62,245 bases of DNA, from contig JAFZED010000049.1 in NCBI GenBank assembly GCA_017560825.1, forward strand, positions 1 to 62,245, read 5' to 3'. Source of the stretch: Bacteroidales bacterium (GTDB lineage: Bacteria; Bacteroidota; Bacteroidia; Bacteroidales; UBA932). The position numbers and the translations under genes are program-made. Positions within the stretch are counted from its first letter, which is position 1; every line of letters begins with the position of its first letter. Below the pieces are notes generated by a model, which saw only the letters and a program-made list of their open reading frames with translations, made no database searches and was not told where the DNA came from. This document shows positions 18,011 through 27,700 of the stretch, piece after piece.

Positions 18011-19231
18011 ATGACGAATCAGGATCTACAGAGTTTAAAGAATAAGTACGATATAATCGGAAATGACCCTGCATTAAACAGGGCCTTGGAAATCGCTGTG
18101 GCTGTCGCTCCCACTGACATAACAGTGCTTGTGACAGGAGAAAGCGGTGTCGGAAAGGAGAACATCCCGAGAATCATCCATAACAGCAGTCCGCGCAAGA
18201 GAGGCAAGTACTTTGCGATCAACTGCGGTGCAATTCCGGAAGGAACTATAGATTCGGAACTCTTCGGTCACGAGAAAGGCTCCTTTACCGGAGCCAACGA
18301 GATGAGAAGAGGTTATTTTGAGGAGGCAGACGGTGGAACGATATTCCTTGATGAAATAGCGGAAATGCCTATGGCTTCGCAGGCGAAGCTTCTCAGAGTC
18401 CTTCAGTCCGGAGAATTCATCAGAGTGGGTTCGTCGAAAGTGCTGAAGACAGATGTCAGAGTGATTGCTGCGACAAACGTGAACCTGATGCACGCTGTTT
18501 CGAAGGGCAAGTTCCGTGAAGATCTCTATTACAGACTCAATGCCGTGACAGTGATGATGCCTTCTCTGCGTGAGAGGCCGGGTGACATAAACCTGCTTTT
18601 CAGAAAGTTTGCGTCAGATTTTTCCGCAAAATACGGATTCAGCAAGGTTGTGCTTACCGAAGATGCTTCCATCCTTCTGAGAAAATACAGATGGCCTGGT
18701 AACATCAGGCAGTTGAAGAATGTAGCTGAAGCAGTGTCTGCGATGGAGTCGATGAAGATGTCAGCCGCTTCTGACAAATGTGTCATAGATGTTGACATTC
18801 TCTCAAGATATATCCCTCGTGAAGAGCCTAACCTCCTCCCTGCGAAGTCGTCTTCGTACCAGGATTCTCCTGAAGCCGCTACTGAAAGAGAAGCCATAAT
18901 AAGATCGATAATCCAGTTGAGGCAGGATGTGGACTATCTAAAGAGCATAATCACCGGAGCGGCTCCGAGCCGTCCTCAACTTCCTACTATTGCTCCTCCA
19001 GAGACAATGCAGACTCCGACACAGGAAATGTCTGAAAGATATGACGACATCGACGAGGATCCGGAAGAGCAGGATTTTGACGAGCCTGAAACAGAAGTTC
19101 TGTCCATTAAGAGTTCCAATATGGAACTGATAGAGAAGGTGCTTCGCAAGCACGGTGGCAACAGAAAGGCCGCGGCCGCAGAACTGGGAATATCCGAAAG
19201 GACATTGTATAGAAAACTAAAGCAGAAATAA
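18011..19231 (+). CDS. Sigma54-interacting AAA+ transcription activator
   Basis: A 406-aa NtrC-type activator without a receiver or sensor domain at the N-terminus: the AAA+ module starts almost at once. Walker A is GESGVGKE (residues 43-50). The sigma54-contacting loop is GSFTGA (90-95; GAFTGA is more common). The Walker B region is GGTIFLDEIAEM, and the R-finger and sensor segments follow (LYYRLNAVTVMMPSLRERPGDI). A low-complexity acidic linker (~residues 280-370) leads to a Fis-type helix-turn-helix (GNRKAAAAELGISERTLYRK). Its stop overlaps the lptE start by one base. The position before lptE and secG is, as I recall, conserved in Bacteroidota, hinting at envelope-related control. Confidence 0.92.
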   Translation: MTNQDLQSLKNKYDIIGNDPALNRALEIAVAVAPTDITVLVTGESGVGKENIPRIIHNSSPRKRGKYFAINCGAIPEGTIDSELFGHEKGSFTGANEMRRGYFEEADGGTIFLDEIAEMPMASQAKLLRVLQSGEFIRVGSSKVLKTDVRVIAATNVNLMHAVSKGKFREDLYYRLNAVTVMMPSLRERPGDINLLFRKFASDFSAKYGFSKVVLTEDASILLRKYRWPGNIRQLKNVAEAVSAMESMKMSAASDKCVIDVDILSRYIPREEPNLLPAKSSSYQDSPEAATEREAIIRSIIQLRQDVDYLKSIITGAAPSRPQLPTIAPPETMQTPTQEMSERYDDIDEDPEEQDFDEPETEVLSIKSSNMELIEKVLRKHGGNRKAAAAELGISERTLYRKLKQK

Positions 19232-19758
19232 TGATGAAGAAAGCAATATTGTCATTCGCAGGTGTCGTGGCGGCAGTCCTTATAGCTCTGCCGATGCTTC
19301 AGTCGTGCGGCATATATTCGTTCACAGGTACATCCATCCAGCCGGATGTGAAGACAGTGACAATCAACTACTTTGAGTATCTGGCGCCGAAAGTGAATCC
19401 TTCACTCAGCAACGACATCACACAGGCTCTTCAGGAGAAATTCATCAAGCTTACAAAGCTGGAACTGGTGGATATCGACGGAGACCTCGAGATCGTGGGA
19501 TCTGTCACAGGTTATGACGTAAAGGCTACAGCCATCACTGCCAACGAATCAGCGGCAATGAACCGTCTGACTGTCAATGTGAAGATAAACTTTATAAACA
19601 GGAAGTATCCTGAAGAGGATTTCGAGAACAAGTCATTTTCTGCCTATGCGGACTTTGACGCGACTCAGTCTCTTGATGCGGTCGAAGCATCTCTTTGTGA
19701 GGAAATCATAGAGAAACTCTGTGAGGATATGTTCAATGCAACCGTCGCAAACTGGTAA
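19231..19758 (+). CDS. lptE: LPS-assembly lipoprotein LptE family
   Basis: A 175-aa lipoprotein (lipobox LQSCG near residue 26) whose mature part starts IYSFTGTSIQPDVKTVTINYFE, the pattern of the Bacteroidota LptE family. LptE plugs the LptD barrel and delivers lipopolysaccharide to the cell surface. Start ATG 19231 overlaps the preceding stop (TAATG); a second ATG follows at once at 19234. lptC is 10 kb upstream in another operon. Confidence 0.85.
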   Translation: MMKKAILSFAGVVAAVLIALPMLQSCGIYSFTGTSIQPDVKTVTINYFEYLAPKVNPSLSNDITQALQEKFIKLTKLELVDIDGDLEIVGSVTGYDVKATAITANESAAMNRLTVNVKINFINRKYPEEDFENKSFSAYADFDATQSLDAVEASLCEEIIEKLCEDMFNATVANW

Positions 19759-19762
19759 CGGA

Positions 19763-20365
19763 ATGGGAGAATATATAGACTTGAAGAATCTTACTATTGA
19801 CGAGCTTGCGGGCGTCGTCAATCTTTACCCGTGGTTCGGTGGCGCTCGAAAGGAGCTCTGCGAGCGTATGAGCGGCCTTGGCGGACCTGACTGGAGCGAA
19901 GCCCAGTTCCGTGATGCGGCGATGTATGTCGCCGATAGAGGAAAGATGTTCCGCCTGCAGCACTCGGCGAAGGGCGGTGATTGGACTGACGCAGATGTGG
20001 AACAGCTGCTGAAGTCATATATATCCGAACCTGAAGTTCCTGCCTCTGAAGAAGGCAGGCCTGTGCGAGAGAGGAAGGTATATGCCGGAGTAGGTGATTA
20101 TTTTTCTCAGTCGGATTATGATGATGTGCGCAGGGCTGACGACAATGTGTTTTCACGCTATGCGGCAAAAGCGGGGCAAGGTAAGGCCGTTTATGAGGAG
20201 TCAAGTTCAGAATTTGACCTTTATACAGAGACGTTGGCAAAAATTTACCTCGAACAGGGCTATCCGGAGCAGGCAAAAGTCATTTATTCAAAACTAATTT
20301 TGGCATATCCGGAAAAAAGTGCTTACTTTGCATCCCTTATTGAAAAAATCGACGAATTAAATTAG
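19763..20365 (+). CDS. Conserved hypothetical protein with C-terminal TPR-like motif
   Basis: A 200-aa soluble-looking protein without a signal peptide. I chose ATG 19763 (MGEYIDLKNLTIDELAG), 5 nt after the lptE stop; earlier in-frame starts at 19721 and 19736 would overlap lptE. The C-terminus (FDLYTETLAKIYLEQGYPEQ then AKVIYSKLILAYPEKSAYF) is one clear tetratricopeptide-like helical pair. It sits between lptE and secG, as in other Bacteroidota by recall. The molecular function is unknown. Confidence 0.72.
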   Translation: MGEYIDLKNLTIDELAGVVNLYPWFGGARKELCERMSGLGGPDWSEAQFRDAAMYVADRGKMFRLQHSAKGGDWTDADVEQLLKSYISEPEVPASEEGRPVRERKVYAGVGDYFSQSDYDDVRRADDNVFSRYAAKAGQGKAVYEESSSEFDLYTETLAKIYLEQGYPEQAKVIYSKLILAYPEKSAYFASLIEKIDELN

Positions 20366-20377
20366 TAATTGAACGAT

Positions 20378-20719
20378 ATGAACGTACTTTTTACAGTTTT
20401 GACAGTGCTTGTACTTATTGCAAGCGTTCTCATCACACTCATCGTGCTTCTCCAGAACGGAAAGGGCGGCGGACTTGCTAGCAACTTTGTTGCAGGTAAC
20501 CAGACATTCGGCGTACGCCAGACTGCTGACATCCTCGAGAAGATCACTTGGGGTCTCGTAATCTTCATCTTCGTAGTTTCAGTAGCTACAACATTCTCAC
20601 TTGGCAACAAGGCTGCTGATGTTGACTACACTGAAAAGATCGAGGCTGAGGTAGCAGCTCCAGAGTTCCCTGCAGAGCTTCCTTCTGCTGAGGTTCCTGC
20701 TGAAGAGTCAGCTAACTAA
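20378..20719 (+). CDS. secG: Sec translocase subunit SecG
   Basis: A 113-aa small membrane protein with two transmembrane segments (residues ~2-24 and ~51-73), joined by the conserved cytoplasmic loop LLQNGKGGGLASNF. SecG assists SecYE and SecA in protein export. An acidic, proline- and alanine-rich tail (EVAAPEFPAELPSAEVPAEE) extends beyond the core, as in other Bacteroidota. I use ATG 20378 rather than the TTG at 20369. Confidence 0.93.
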   Translation: MNVLFTVLTVLVLIASVLITLIVLLQNGKGGGLASNFVAGNQTFGVRQTADILEKITWGLVIFIFVVSVATTFSLGNKAADVDYTEKIEAEVAAPEFPAELPSAEVPAEESAN

Positions 20720-20784
20720 TAAGGAAAGCACGTCTGTCTGACATTTTGTCAGTAAACAGACTTTGGAATATAATTTGACTTTAA

Positions 20785-20810
20785 GCCGTCTGTTCGGAAG
20801 AACGGACGGC
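20785..20810 (+). terminator. Hairpin after secG
   Basis: GCCGTCTGTTC-GGAA-GAACGGACGGC forms an 11-bp stem with one G-U pair and a GGAA loop. No T-run follows directly, so termination may be factor-assisted. Confidence 0.6.
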
Positions 20811-20865
20811 TGTAAGTGTATATACACGGGTCTATATTATATTAATATTAAACTTTATTTGATTT

Positions 20866-23007
20866 ATGGCAGAAAATAAGTTTGAAAACCTCAGCAGATT
20901 TGCGGTCAATCTCAACGAGAAGGCCTCTCAGGGTAAACTTGATCCTGTCATCGGCAGGGATGAGGAGATAAGAAGAGTACTTCAGATCTTGAGCAGAAGG
21001 ACAAAGAACAATCCTATATTGGTAGGAGAACCGGGAGTCGGAAAGACTGCGATTTCAGAGGGAATCGCGCAGAAGATAGTAGACGGTGACGTGCCGGAAA
21101 ACTTGAAGAGCAGGAAGATATATTCGCTTGACCTTGGCGCACTTATAGCGGGTGCAAAGTATCAGGGAGAGTTTGAGGAACGACTTAAAGGCGTGGTGAA
21201 GGAGGTCGTTGACAGTGATGGTGAGATCATTCTTTTCATCGATGAGATCCACACCCTTGTGGGAGCAGGAAGGACCTCAGGAGCGATGGATGCGTCGAAT
21301 ATATTGAAGCCGGCCCTCGCCCGTGGCGAGCTCAGAACCATCGGTTCTACGACTCTGGACGAGTATCAGAAATATTTCGAGACCGATAAGGCGTTGGAAA
21401 GACGTTTTCAGATGGTGATGGTGGAGGAACCTTCGCCGGCTGCTTCCATATCCATAATGAGAGGCCTTAAGGAGCGATATGAAAACCATCATAAGGTGCG
21501 TATCGAGGACGATGCCCTCATCGCGGCGGTAGAACTTTCGCACCGCTATATTACCAGCCGATTCCTTCCTGATAAGGCCATTGACCTTGTGGATGAGGCG
21601 GCTTCGAAGCTCCGTCTTGAGATGAATTCGGTGCCTGAACCTATCGCTGAACTTGACAGCCGCATACGTCAGCTGGAGATTGAGCGTGAGGCTATCAAGC
21701 GTGAAGGAGTGTCTTTGAAGATGGATAAGATAAAGAGCGAACTCTCTGAACTTGAAGCAAGAAGGAAAGATTTGCGTAAGCGTTGGGATGAGGAAAAAGG
21801 CATACTGTCGGAGCTTCAGGACGCACGTCAGAAGATGGAGGATTACAAGATCCAGGCGCATAATGCCGAGAGGGTAGGAGATTATGGAAAGGTGGCGGAG
21901 ATACGCTATGGAAAGATGTCTCAGGTACAGGCGAGGATAGAGGAACTAACTGCAAAGCAGGCTTCCATCGAGAATCCTATCATCACTGAAGCTGTGACTC
22001 CGGAAGACATCGCTGAAGTGGTTGCAAAATGGACTGGAATCCCTGTGAACAGGATGTTGGAAAGTGAGAAGACCAAGCTCCTGAGGATGGAGGCAGAACT
22101 TCATAAAAGAGTTGTAGGCCAGGATGTTGCAATCGAGGCTGTAGCTGATGCTGTGCGTCGTTCGCGTGCCGGTCTGCAGAACGAGAAACGCCCTATCGGA
22201 TCCTTCCTTTTTATGGGTACGACAGGTGTCGGCAAGACTGAACTTGCAAAGGCTCTTGCTGAGTTCCTCTTCAATGACGAGAATATGATGACCCGAATCG
22301 ATATGAGCGAGTATCAGGAGCGTCACACCGTAAGCCGTCTGGTGGGTGCGCCTCCTGGATATGTCGGCTATGATGAAGGAGGTCAACTGACTGAGGCAGT
22401 GCGTCGCAAACCTTACTCTGTGGTGCTTCTTGACGAGATCGAAAAAGCCCATCCTGATGTGTTCAACACTCTCCTTCAGGTGCTTGACGATGGTCGTCTG
22501 ACTGACAATAAGGGTCGTACTGTCGACTTTAAGAACACAATCCTGATTATGACCTCAAATGTCGGTGCAGACATTATCCAGGGATATATGGAAAGGCTGC
22601 CGCTTGAGGGAGAAGCACGTGCTGATGTGCTTTCTGAGTGCCGCTCTCAGGTGCTTGAAGTGCTCAAGCGCACTGTCCGTCCGGAGTTCCTGAACCGAAT
22701 AGACGAAGTCATAATGTTTGAGCCACTTTCTCAGACTGACATCCGCGAGATCTTGAAGATGCAGATGCGTGACCTTCAGGAAAAGCTTGCTGAAAATGGG
22801 GTGACAGTGGAGTTTACTCAGGAATTCGAGGATTATATGGCCACCAAGGGTTATGAGCCGGCATATGGTGCCCGCCCTATCAAGCGACTTATGCAGAAAG
22901 AGCTCATAAACATCCTTGCAAAATCCATCCTTGAGGGGCGTGTCAGGAAAGATTCTGTCATAGCCATAAGTATGGCTGACGGTCAGATAGTTGTCAGCAG
23001 CAGATAG
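20866..23007 (+). CDS. clpB: ClpB-type disaggregase lacking the N-terminal domain
   Basis: A 713-aa Hsp100 ATPase that would pull proteins out of aggregates with DnaK. It has both AAA+ modules (first Walker A GEPGVGKT ~residues 53-60, second GTTGVGKT ~451-458) and the M-domain coiled coil between them (~residues 265-370, including [17 protein letters not shown]), which separates ClpB from ClpA. The C-terminal [10 protein letters not shown] is typical. The usual ~150-residue Clp_N substrate domain is absent: the protein starts [16 protein letters not shown], exactly where the first AAA+ linker begins in full-length ClpB (~860 aa). This resembles the short internal-start isoform of E. coli ClpB, but here it is the only form encoded. 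Confidence 0.92.
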   Translation: MAENKFENLSRFAVNLNEKASQGKLDPVIGRDEEIRRVLQILSRRTKNNPILVGEPGVGKTAISEGIAQKIVDGDVPENLKSRKIYSLDLGALIAGAKYQGEFEERLKGVVKEVVDSDGEIILFIDEIHTLVGAGRTSGAMDASNILKPALARGELRTIGSTTLDEYQKYFETDKALERRFQMVMVEEPSPAASISIMRGLKERYENHHKVRIEDDALIAAVELSHRYITSRFLPDKAIDLVDEAASKLRLEMNSVPEPIAELDSRIRQLEIEREAIKREGVSLKMDKIKSELSELEARRKDLRKRWDEEKGILSELQDARQKMEDYKIQAHNAERVGDYGKVAEIRYGKMSQVQARIEELTAKQASIENPIITEAVTPEDIAEVVAKWTGIPVNRMLESEKTKLLRMEAELHKRVVGQDVAIEAVADAVRRSRAGLQNEKRPIGSFLFMGTTGVGKTELAKALAEFLFNDENMMTRIDMSEYQERHTVSRLVGAPPGYVGYDEGGQLTEAVRRKPYSVVLLDEIEKAHPDVFNTLLQVLDDGRLTDNKGRTVDFKNTILIMTSNVGADIIQGYMERLPLEGEARADVLSECRSQVLEVLKRTVRPEFLNRIDEVIMFEPLSQTDIREILKMQMRDLQEKLAENGVTVEFTQEFEDYMATKGYEPAYGARPIKRLMQKELINILAKSILEGRVRKDSVIAISMADGQIVVSSR

Positions 23008-23015
23008 TCTTTTTC

Positions 23016-23043
23016 TGTCACATCGAGCGCAGTCGAGATGTCT
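23016..23043. repeat. REP-like palindromic element after clpB
   Basis: TGTCACATCGAGCGCAGTCG and the following GAGATGTCT form an imperfect palindrome of the widespread GAGCGnAGTCGAG family. Two relatives (GAGCGAAGTCGAG) lie inside the YfhO gene at 50443-50466 and 52237-52264. Here it occupies the 3' flank of clpB. Confidence 0.65.
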
Positions 23044-23054
23044 GTATAAATATA

Positions 23055-23086
23055 TTTGTAAAATACAGCGGATTGTACTAACTTTG
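23055..23086 (+). promoter_or_regulatory. Promoter of the PEGA-domain gene
   Basis: TTTG at 23055-23058, a 20-nt spacer, then TAACTTTG at 23079-23086: a full match to the Bacteroidota consensus. ATG 23116 lies 29 nt beyond the -7 box. The sequence also contains TATATTTG at 23051-23058, a second possible -7 box. Confidence 0.8.
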
Positions 23087-23115
23087 GGAGTTATATCGTT
23101 AGAAAATAACTTCCT

Positions 23116-24669
23116 ATGAGAAATATAATCCGCTTTATTGTTGCTACGCTCGCGCTGTGTTTCAGTGTTGCGATGCACGCACAGACAGTAGCTCAGTCAT
23201 CTACTCTCGTCCTTGACGAAAAATCCCTTGAGGCTGTGAATGCCGATGCAGTGACAGGTCTTGCACTTGACCCTATCGGAAAGGACCGTTCAAACCGTCC
23301 TTGTGCGCGTATCAAACTGCATATCAACAGAATGACTCCTGAGGAAATCGGCCAGATCGAAGTACGTACCATCGGTGGTAACGTCCTTGTGATGAAGCAG
23401 CAGCTTGCTTATGAGGGCAACGGTATCATCATCGAGCTTACTGCCCGCAAAGGTACCCGTTTCTACCTCCACCACGATAAGTTCGGTGACTCGAACGCCG
23501 TGACTGTAGACCTTGAAGCAAACAAGGAGTACAGAATGGAGGGCTGGAACGACATCACTCTTCCTGTAACTGTGGTCTGTATGGCTCCGGGAGCTGAGGT
23601 TTTCCTCGATGGAGTTTATCAGGGACTCATCGGCCACGACCATATGCTTACTCTTCAGGGCGTGTCTGCAGGTCTTCACGACCTTCGTCTCGTGCTCGGA
23701 GATGACGAGTCTTTCAAGCAGATTACAGTGTCCACTGAACTCGTGACTTTCCACGTAGAGCTTAAGAATAAGGATCTCCTCCACGGTACCTTGACATTTA
23801 ATCTCAATCCTCATAATGCTGTGTTGGAGATTGATGGCGAGACCCTCACATCTGAGGATGGTGTGATCAACAGAAGAACCCGCCACGGTTCGTATGGCTA
23901 CACAGTTTCTGCAGAAGGTTATCACTCTATCGAAGGTACTGTTTCTATCGACACCACAAACGTAGTCCGCAATATCGTCCTCAAGCAGATGATTACAAAC
24001 CTTACATTGAATGCTGCAGACGATGTGAAGGTGTGGATCGACGGCGAGAAGGTCGGAGAAGGAACTTGGAAGGGAGCCCTTGCACCGGGAAGCTATGAGA
24101 TAAAGACAAAGAAGGGTGCTTATTATCCTGCTTACTCTACTCTTACCCTTACTCCGGATATGGACGAACTCACAGTGGATGCACCAGAGCCGACAGTTCC
24201 TTATGAGAAGAACCTTCTTGTGATGCCTGTGGCAAGTGTTTATCCAAGTATGTCATACGGACTTATGCTCGGTTATGTGCAGACAGTCGGAGGTTATGCA
24301 AAGTTCAGAAGCAATTTCGATTTCACAGCAGGAGCATACAATTCAACCAGCGACTGCAACATCGAAGGCGGTGGCTACCTCTGGCCATCAGGTGAGAAGA
24401 CAGAGACTATTATGAATGTCACAGGAGGTCTCCTTATCCGTGCAGCCAAGTTTATGTATCCTTACTTCGGAGCTGGCTACGGCTCAAGAAACGTTCTCTG
24501 GAAAGACACTGACGGAGCGTGGGTAGGCATCAGCGACTACTCATTCGCAGGCCTCAGCGCAGAAGCCGGAGTCATCTTCAAGTTCGGTCCTGTGTCACTC
24601 TCTGCAGGTGTATCCAACACCGCATTCAAGTACACAGCAGCAGAGGTCGGCCTTGGTGTAATGTTTTAG
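23116..24669 (+). CDS. Exported PEGA-domain protein
   Basis: A 517-aa protein with a signal peptide ending near MHAQTVA. At least three PEGA-type beta domains are visible: around residues 155-215 (GAEVFLDGVYQGLIG), 220-290 (PHNAVLEIDGETL) and 295-350 (DDVKVWIDGEKVGEGTW). PEGA domains are short beta folds common in surface proteins that bind cell wall or other proteins. The C-terminal 140 residues are glycine/aromatic-rich strands (GYVQTVGGYAKFRSNFDF) ending in F, suggesting a small outer-membrane barrel or barrel-like end. It lies just before the first giant surface lipoprotein but is separated from it by two hairpins. Confidence 0.8.
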   Translation: MRNIIRFIVATLALCFSVAMHAQTVAQSSTLVLDEKSLEAVNADAVTGLALDPIGKDRSNRPCARIKLHINRMTPEEIGQIEVRTIGGNVLVMKQQLAYEGNGIIIELTARKGTRFYLHHDKFGDSNAVTVDLEANKEYRMEGWNDITLPVTVVCMAPGAEVFLDGVYQGLIGHDHMLTLQGVSAGLHDLRLVLGDDESFKQITVSTELVTFHVELKNKDLLHGTLTFNLNPHNAVLEIDGETLTSEDGVINRRTRHGSYGYTVSAEGYHSIEGTVSIDTTNVVRNIVLKQMITNLTLNAADDVKVWIDGEKVGEGTWKGALAPGSYEIKTKKGAYYPAYSTLTLTPDMDELTVDAPEPTVPYEKNLLVMPVASVYPSMSYGLMLGYVQTVGGYAKFRSNFDFTAGAYNSTSDCNIEGGGYLWPSGEKTETIMNVTGGLLIRAAKFMYPYFGAGYGSRNVLWKDTDGAWVGISDYSFAGLSAEAGVIFKFGPVSLSAGVSNTAFKYTAAEVGLGVMF

Positions 24670-24675
24670 TAAAAC

Positions 24676-24694
24676 TCAATGCACAAAGCATTGA
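24676..24694 (+). terminator. Small hairpin after the PEGA gene
   Basis: TCAATGC-ACAAA-GCATTGA, a perfect 7-bp stem, 6 nt after the stop codon. Weak alone; it precedes the stronger hairpin at 24711. Confidence 0.5.
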
Positions 24695-24710
24695 CATATA
24701 ATCATTTATA

Positions 24711-24746
24711 GAATATGCCTGCTCCCTTCTGGCGGCAGGCATATTC
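24711..24746 (+). repeat. Palindromic hairpin, ATGCCTGC family, likely terminator
   Basis: GAATATGCCTGC and GCAGGCATATTC form a perfect 12-bp stem around a 12-nt loop. No T-run follows. The inner ATGCCTGC/GCAGGCAT stem with a 12-nt loop recurs at 54174-54201, so it may be a dispersed palindrome that doubles as a terminator. Confidence 0.6.
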
Positions 24747-24787
24747 CGTATTCGGTTGAGAATCAGCACTTTATAAAACTTATAAAA

Positions 24788-27700
24788 ATGCGCGCAAATT
24801 CGATTAAACTCTCATTCGTCTATATCCTTTCACTTTTAGCGATTGTTTCTTGTCTCCAGGAGGAGCGTTCGCCGGAGGACATCCTCGTGCCGTCGCCTGC
24901 TCAGGTTGAGACTTCTGACGCATCGTTGATGCTTGCTTCGAAGGTGCCGACTGGTTCTGAGAGGTTGGTGCAGGAGTGTGGTTTTTACTACAGCAAGGAC
25001 AAATCTATGGCTGATACCCGTAAGGTGGCAGGTATGCTGGCTGCCAATAATTTTACGGCTGAGCTGCCAGACAGGACTTATGGTACTACCTATTATATAT
25101 GTGCATATGTGACCAATGGTCACGGCTCGGAGATCCGTTCGGATCTTCGTACCTTCCAACTTGACGAACTTGAGGAATATGTGGAGTTCGGTCAGGTGAA
25201 TATGGTGTCATTTGATCCTTCGTCAAAGCAGCTGATGATAACCATTGACACAGACATATGGGCAGGTGTTAGCGTGAGTGAGGCCGGAGTGTGCTATGGT
25301 GCAGAGCCGACTTCTCTTTCGATAGAAGGAGATCATAAGGAAGGAGTCTATAGGTCTGAGACCCGTGCTGAAGCAGGAGTGATAGAGATTCTTCTCAACA
25401 ACTTTTCAGAGGCGACCCAGTATTACCTCAGACCTTATGTGAAGGACGGAGATTATCTTTCATATGGTGAGGTTGTTCCGTTCTATATTCCTGCTGTTGC
25501 GAAGGTTTCTACATTCGAGGCTGAGGGGGTAACTGCTTCAGGAGCAACCCTTTCCGGAGAGGTGACAGATGAGTGCGGTTCGGCTGTTACGGAGCGTGGA
25601 TTCGCTTGGATTGAGGGCGATGCTGTGCCTACCATCGAGGATAGTCATATGGCAGTAGGCAGCGGCCTCGGTGCTATGACCGCAACCGTTGAAGGTCTCG
25701 ATCCTAATAAGAAATATACATTCAGAGCCTACGCGACAAACGCTTCCGGCACCGCCTACGGCGAAGCTAAGGTCTTCACGACCCTTGTCGCTCTGCCTTC
25801 GCTTGCGGCTTCGACAATTTCGAATATTACTTCAACTTCCGCTACCTTCAACGGAGTCCTTGCGAACGACGGTGGCGAGAGTGTTTCCGAGGTCGGATTC
25901 TACTACAGCACTGAGAAGGAAGTTAACCCTGAGACAGCGCAGAAGGTAAGCCTCGAGTACTCGACTTATCAGAAGTCTGCTAAGGAACTCTCAGCAAACA
26001 CCCTTTACTCCGCAATCCAGTCGGCTCAGGCAGCCGCCTCAGACGAAGGCGAGTTCTTCTCTATTGACGTCTACAGCCTCGGCATCAAGACAAAGTACTA
26101 TGTGAAGTCTTACGCTGTGAACTCAGCCGGAGTGGCTTACGGTTCAGTAGTCAACTTCGAGACATCCGGTGAGATCGCAACCATCAAGACCGTCGGCTCA
26201 AGCGAGGTTACAACAAGCAGCGCAGTCCTCTCTGCAAACATTACAACCGACAACGGCGAGAAGATCACCGAGCGCGGTTTCGTGTGGATGGAAGGTGCAG
26301 GCAATCCGACTACAGAGTCGAACAAACTCAAGGTCTCAGGCGAGGTGGGCGAGTACACTGCCACCCTCGAAGGCCTCGATCCGAATAAGAAATATTCATT
26401 CAGGGCATATGCAATCAATGCGGAAGGAACAGCCTACGGCGACGTGATGAGCTTTACGACAAAGGTGGATTTGCCGGCGTTGTCTAATGTCGTTATCCCA
26501 TCGCTGTCTTCAACTACTGCGACTCTTACCAGCAAGGTGACATATCACGGTGGTGAGACTATTACAGAGGTCGGATTCTACTATAGCACTGAGTCTGATG
26601 TTGATCCGGAGACTTCGCAGAAGGTAAGCCGTATATATTCTGAAGACACCTTCTCTATCGAAGTCGCAAACCTCGGTATCAACACCAAGTACTATGTCAA
26701 GGCATATGCAATCAACTCAGCAGGAACTGCTTATAGTGAGATAAATAGCTTTAAGACAGAGTCTTCTGTGCCGTCGGTTCAGACAATTGGCGTTGCTGAT
26801 ATTACCCCTGAAAGCGCACTCCTCTCAGGCTCAATACTCAGCGACAACGGAGCATCCATCACCGAGCGCGGCTTCGTCTGGATCCAGGGTGACGGAACTC
26901 CTACGGTAGATTCTCATAAGCTCACAGCCACCGGCACAACTGGTGAATTTACATCATCGCTTACCGGTCTTGAGCCAAACAAGAAGTACAGCTTCCGCGC
27001 CTATGCAACCAACTCAAAGGGTACAGCTTATGGTGAGATTATGACATTCTCGACAGTAGCCGGTCTCCCTGCCCTCTCATCTGTTGACGTCTCGGCCATC
27101 ACATCCACTTCCGCAACCTTCTCCAGCACCGTCACTGACCACGGCGGCGAAACCGTATCAGAAGTCGGTTTCTACTACAGCACAGACGAAACTGTAGACC
27201 CTGCAACCTCAGTAAAGGTAACCCAGAAGTACGCCAAAGACGTATTCACATCCCAGATAGCCGACCTTGCAATCTTCACAAAATACTACGTCAAAGCCTA
27301 CGCAACAAACTCGGCGGGAACTGCTTATAGTGTAATATATTCGTTTACTACACTTGCTTCTACGCCAATTGTAAATACAATAGGTTCATCGGAAGTAACG
27401 TCTACAACTGCCGTCCTTTCCGGAACAGTTGTAGCTGATAATGGAGCAGAAGTTACAGAACGTGGCTTTGTATGGATGTTGGGAGAGGGTGTACCTACGA
27501 TAGACTCTTATAAAATTACTACATCAGGTAAGATTGGAGATTACACAGCTACAGTTAAAGACCTTGCCCCTAATCAGAAATATTCGTTCCGTGCATACGC
27601 GGTCAACTCTGTAGGTACATCTTACGGAGAGATAATGTCATTCACAACAAGCATATCCAAGGCTTCATTAGCTTCTGTGACAATTTCCAATATTGAGGAG

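Noticed and set aside
24711-24746. Riboswitch before the first giant lipoprotein
   Set aside because: Only simple hairpins are seen, without any conserved aptamer core. The stem fits the dispersed ATGCCTGC palindrome instead.
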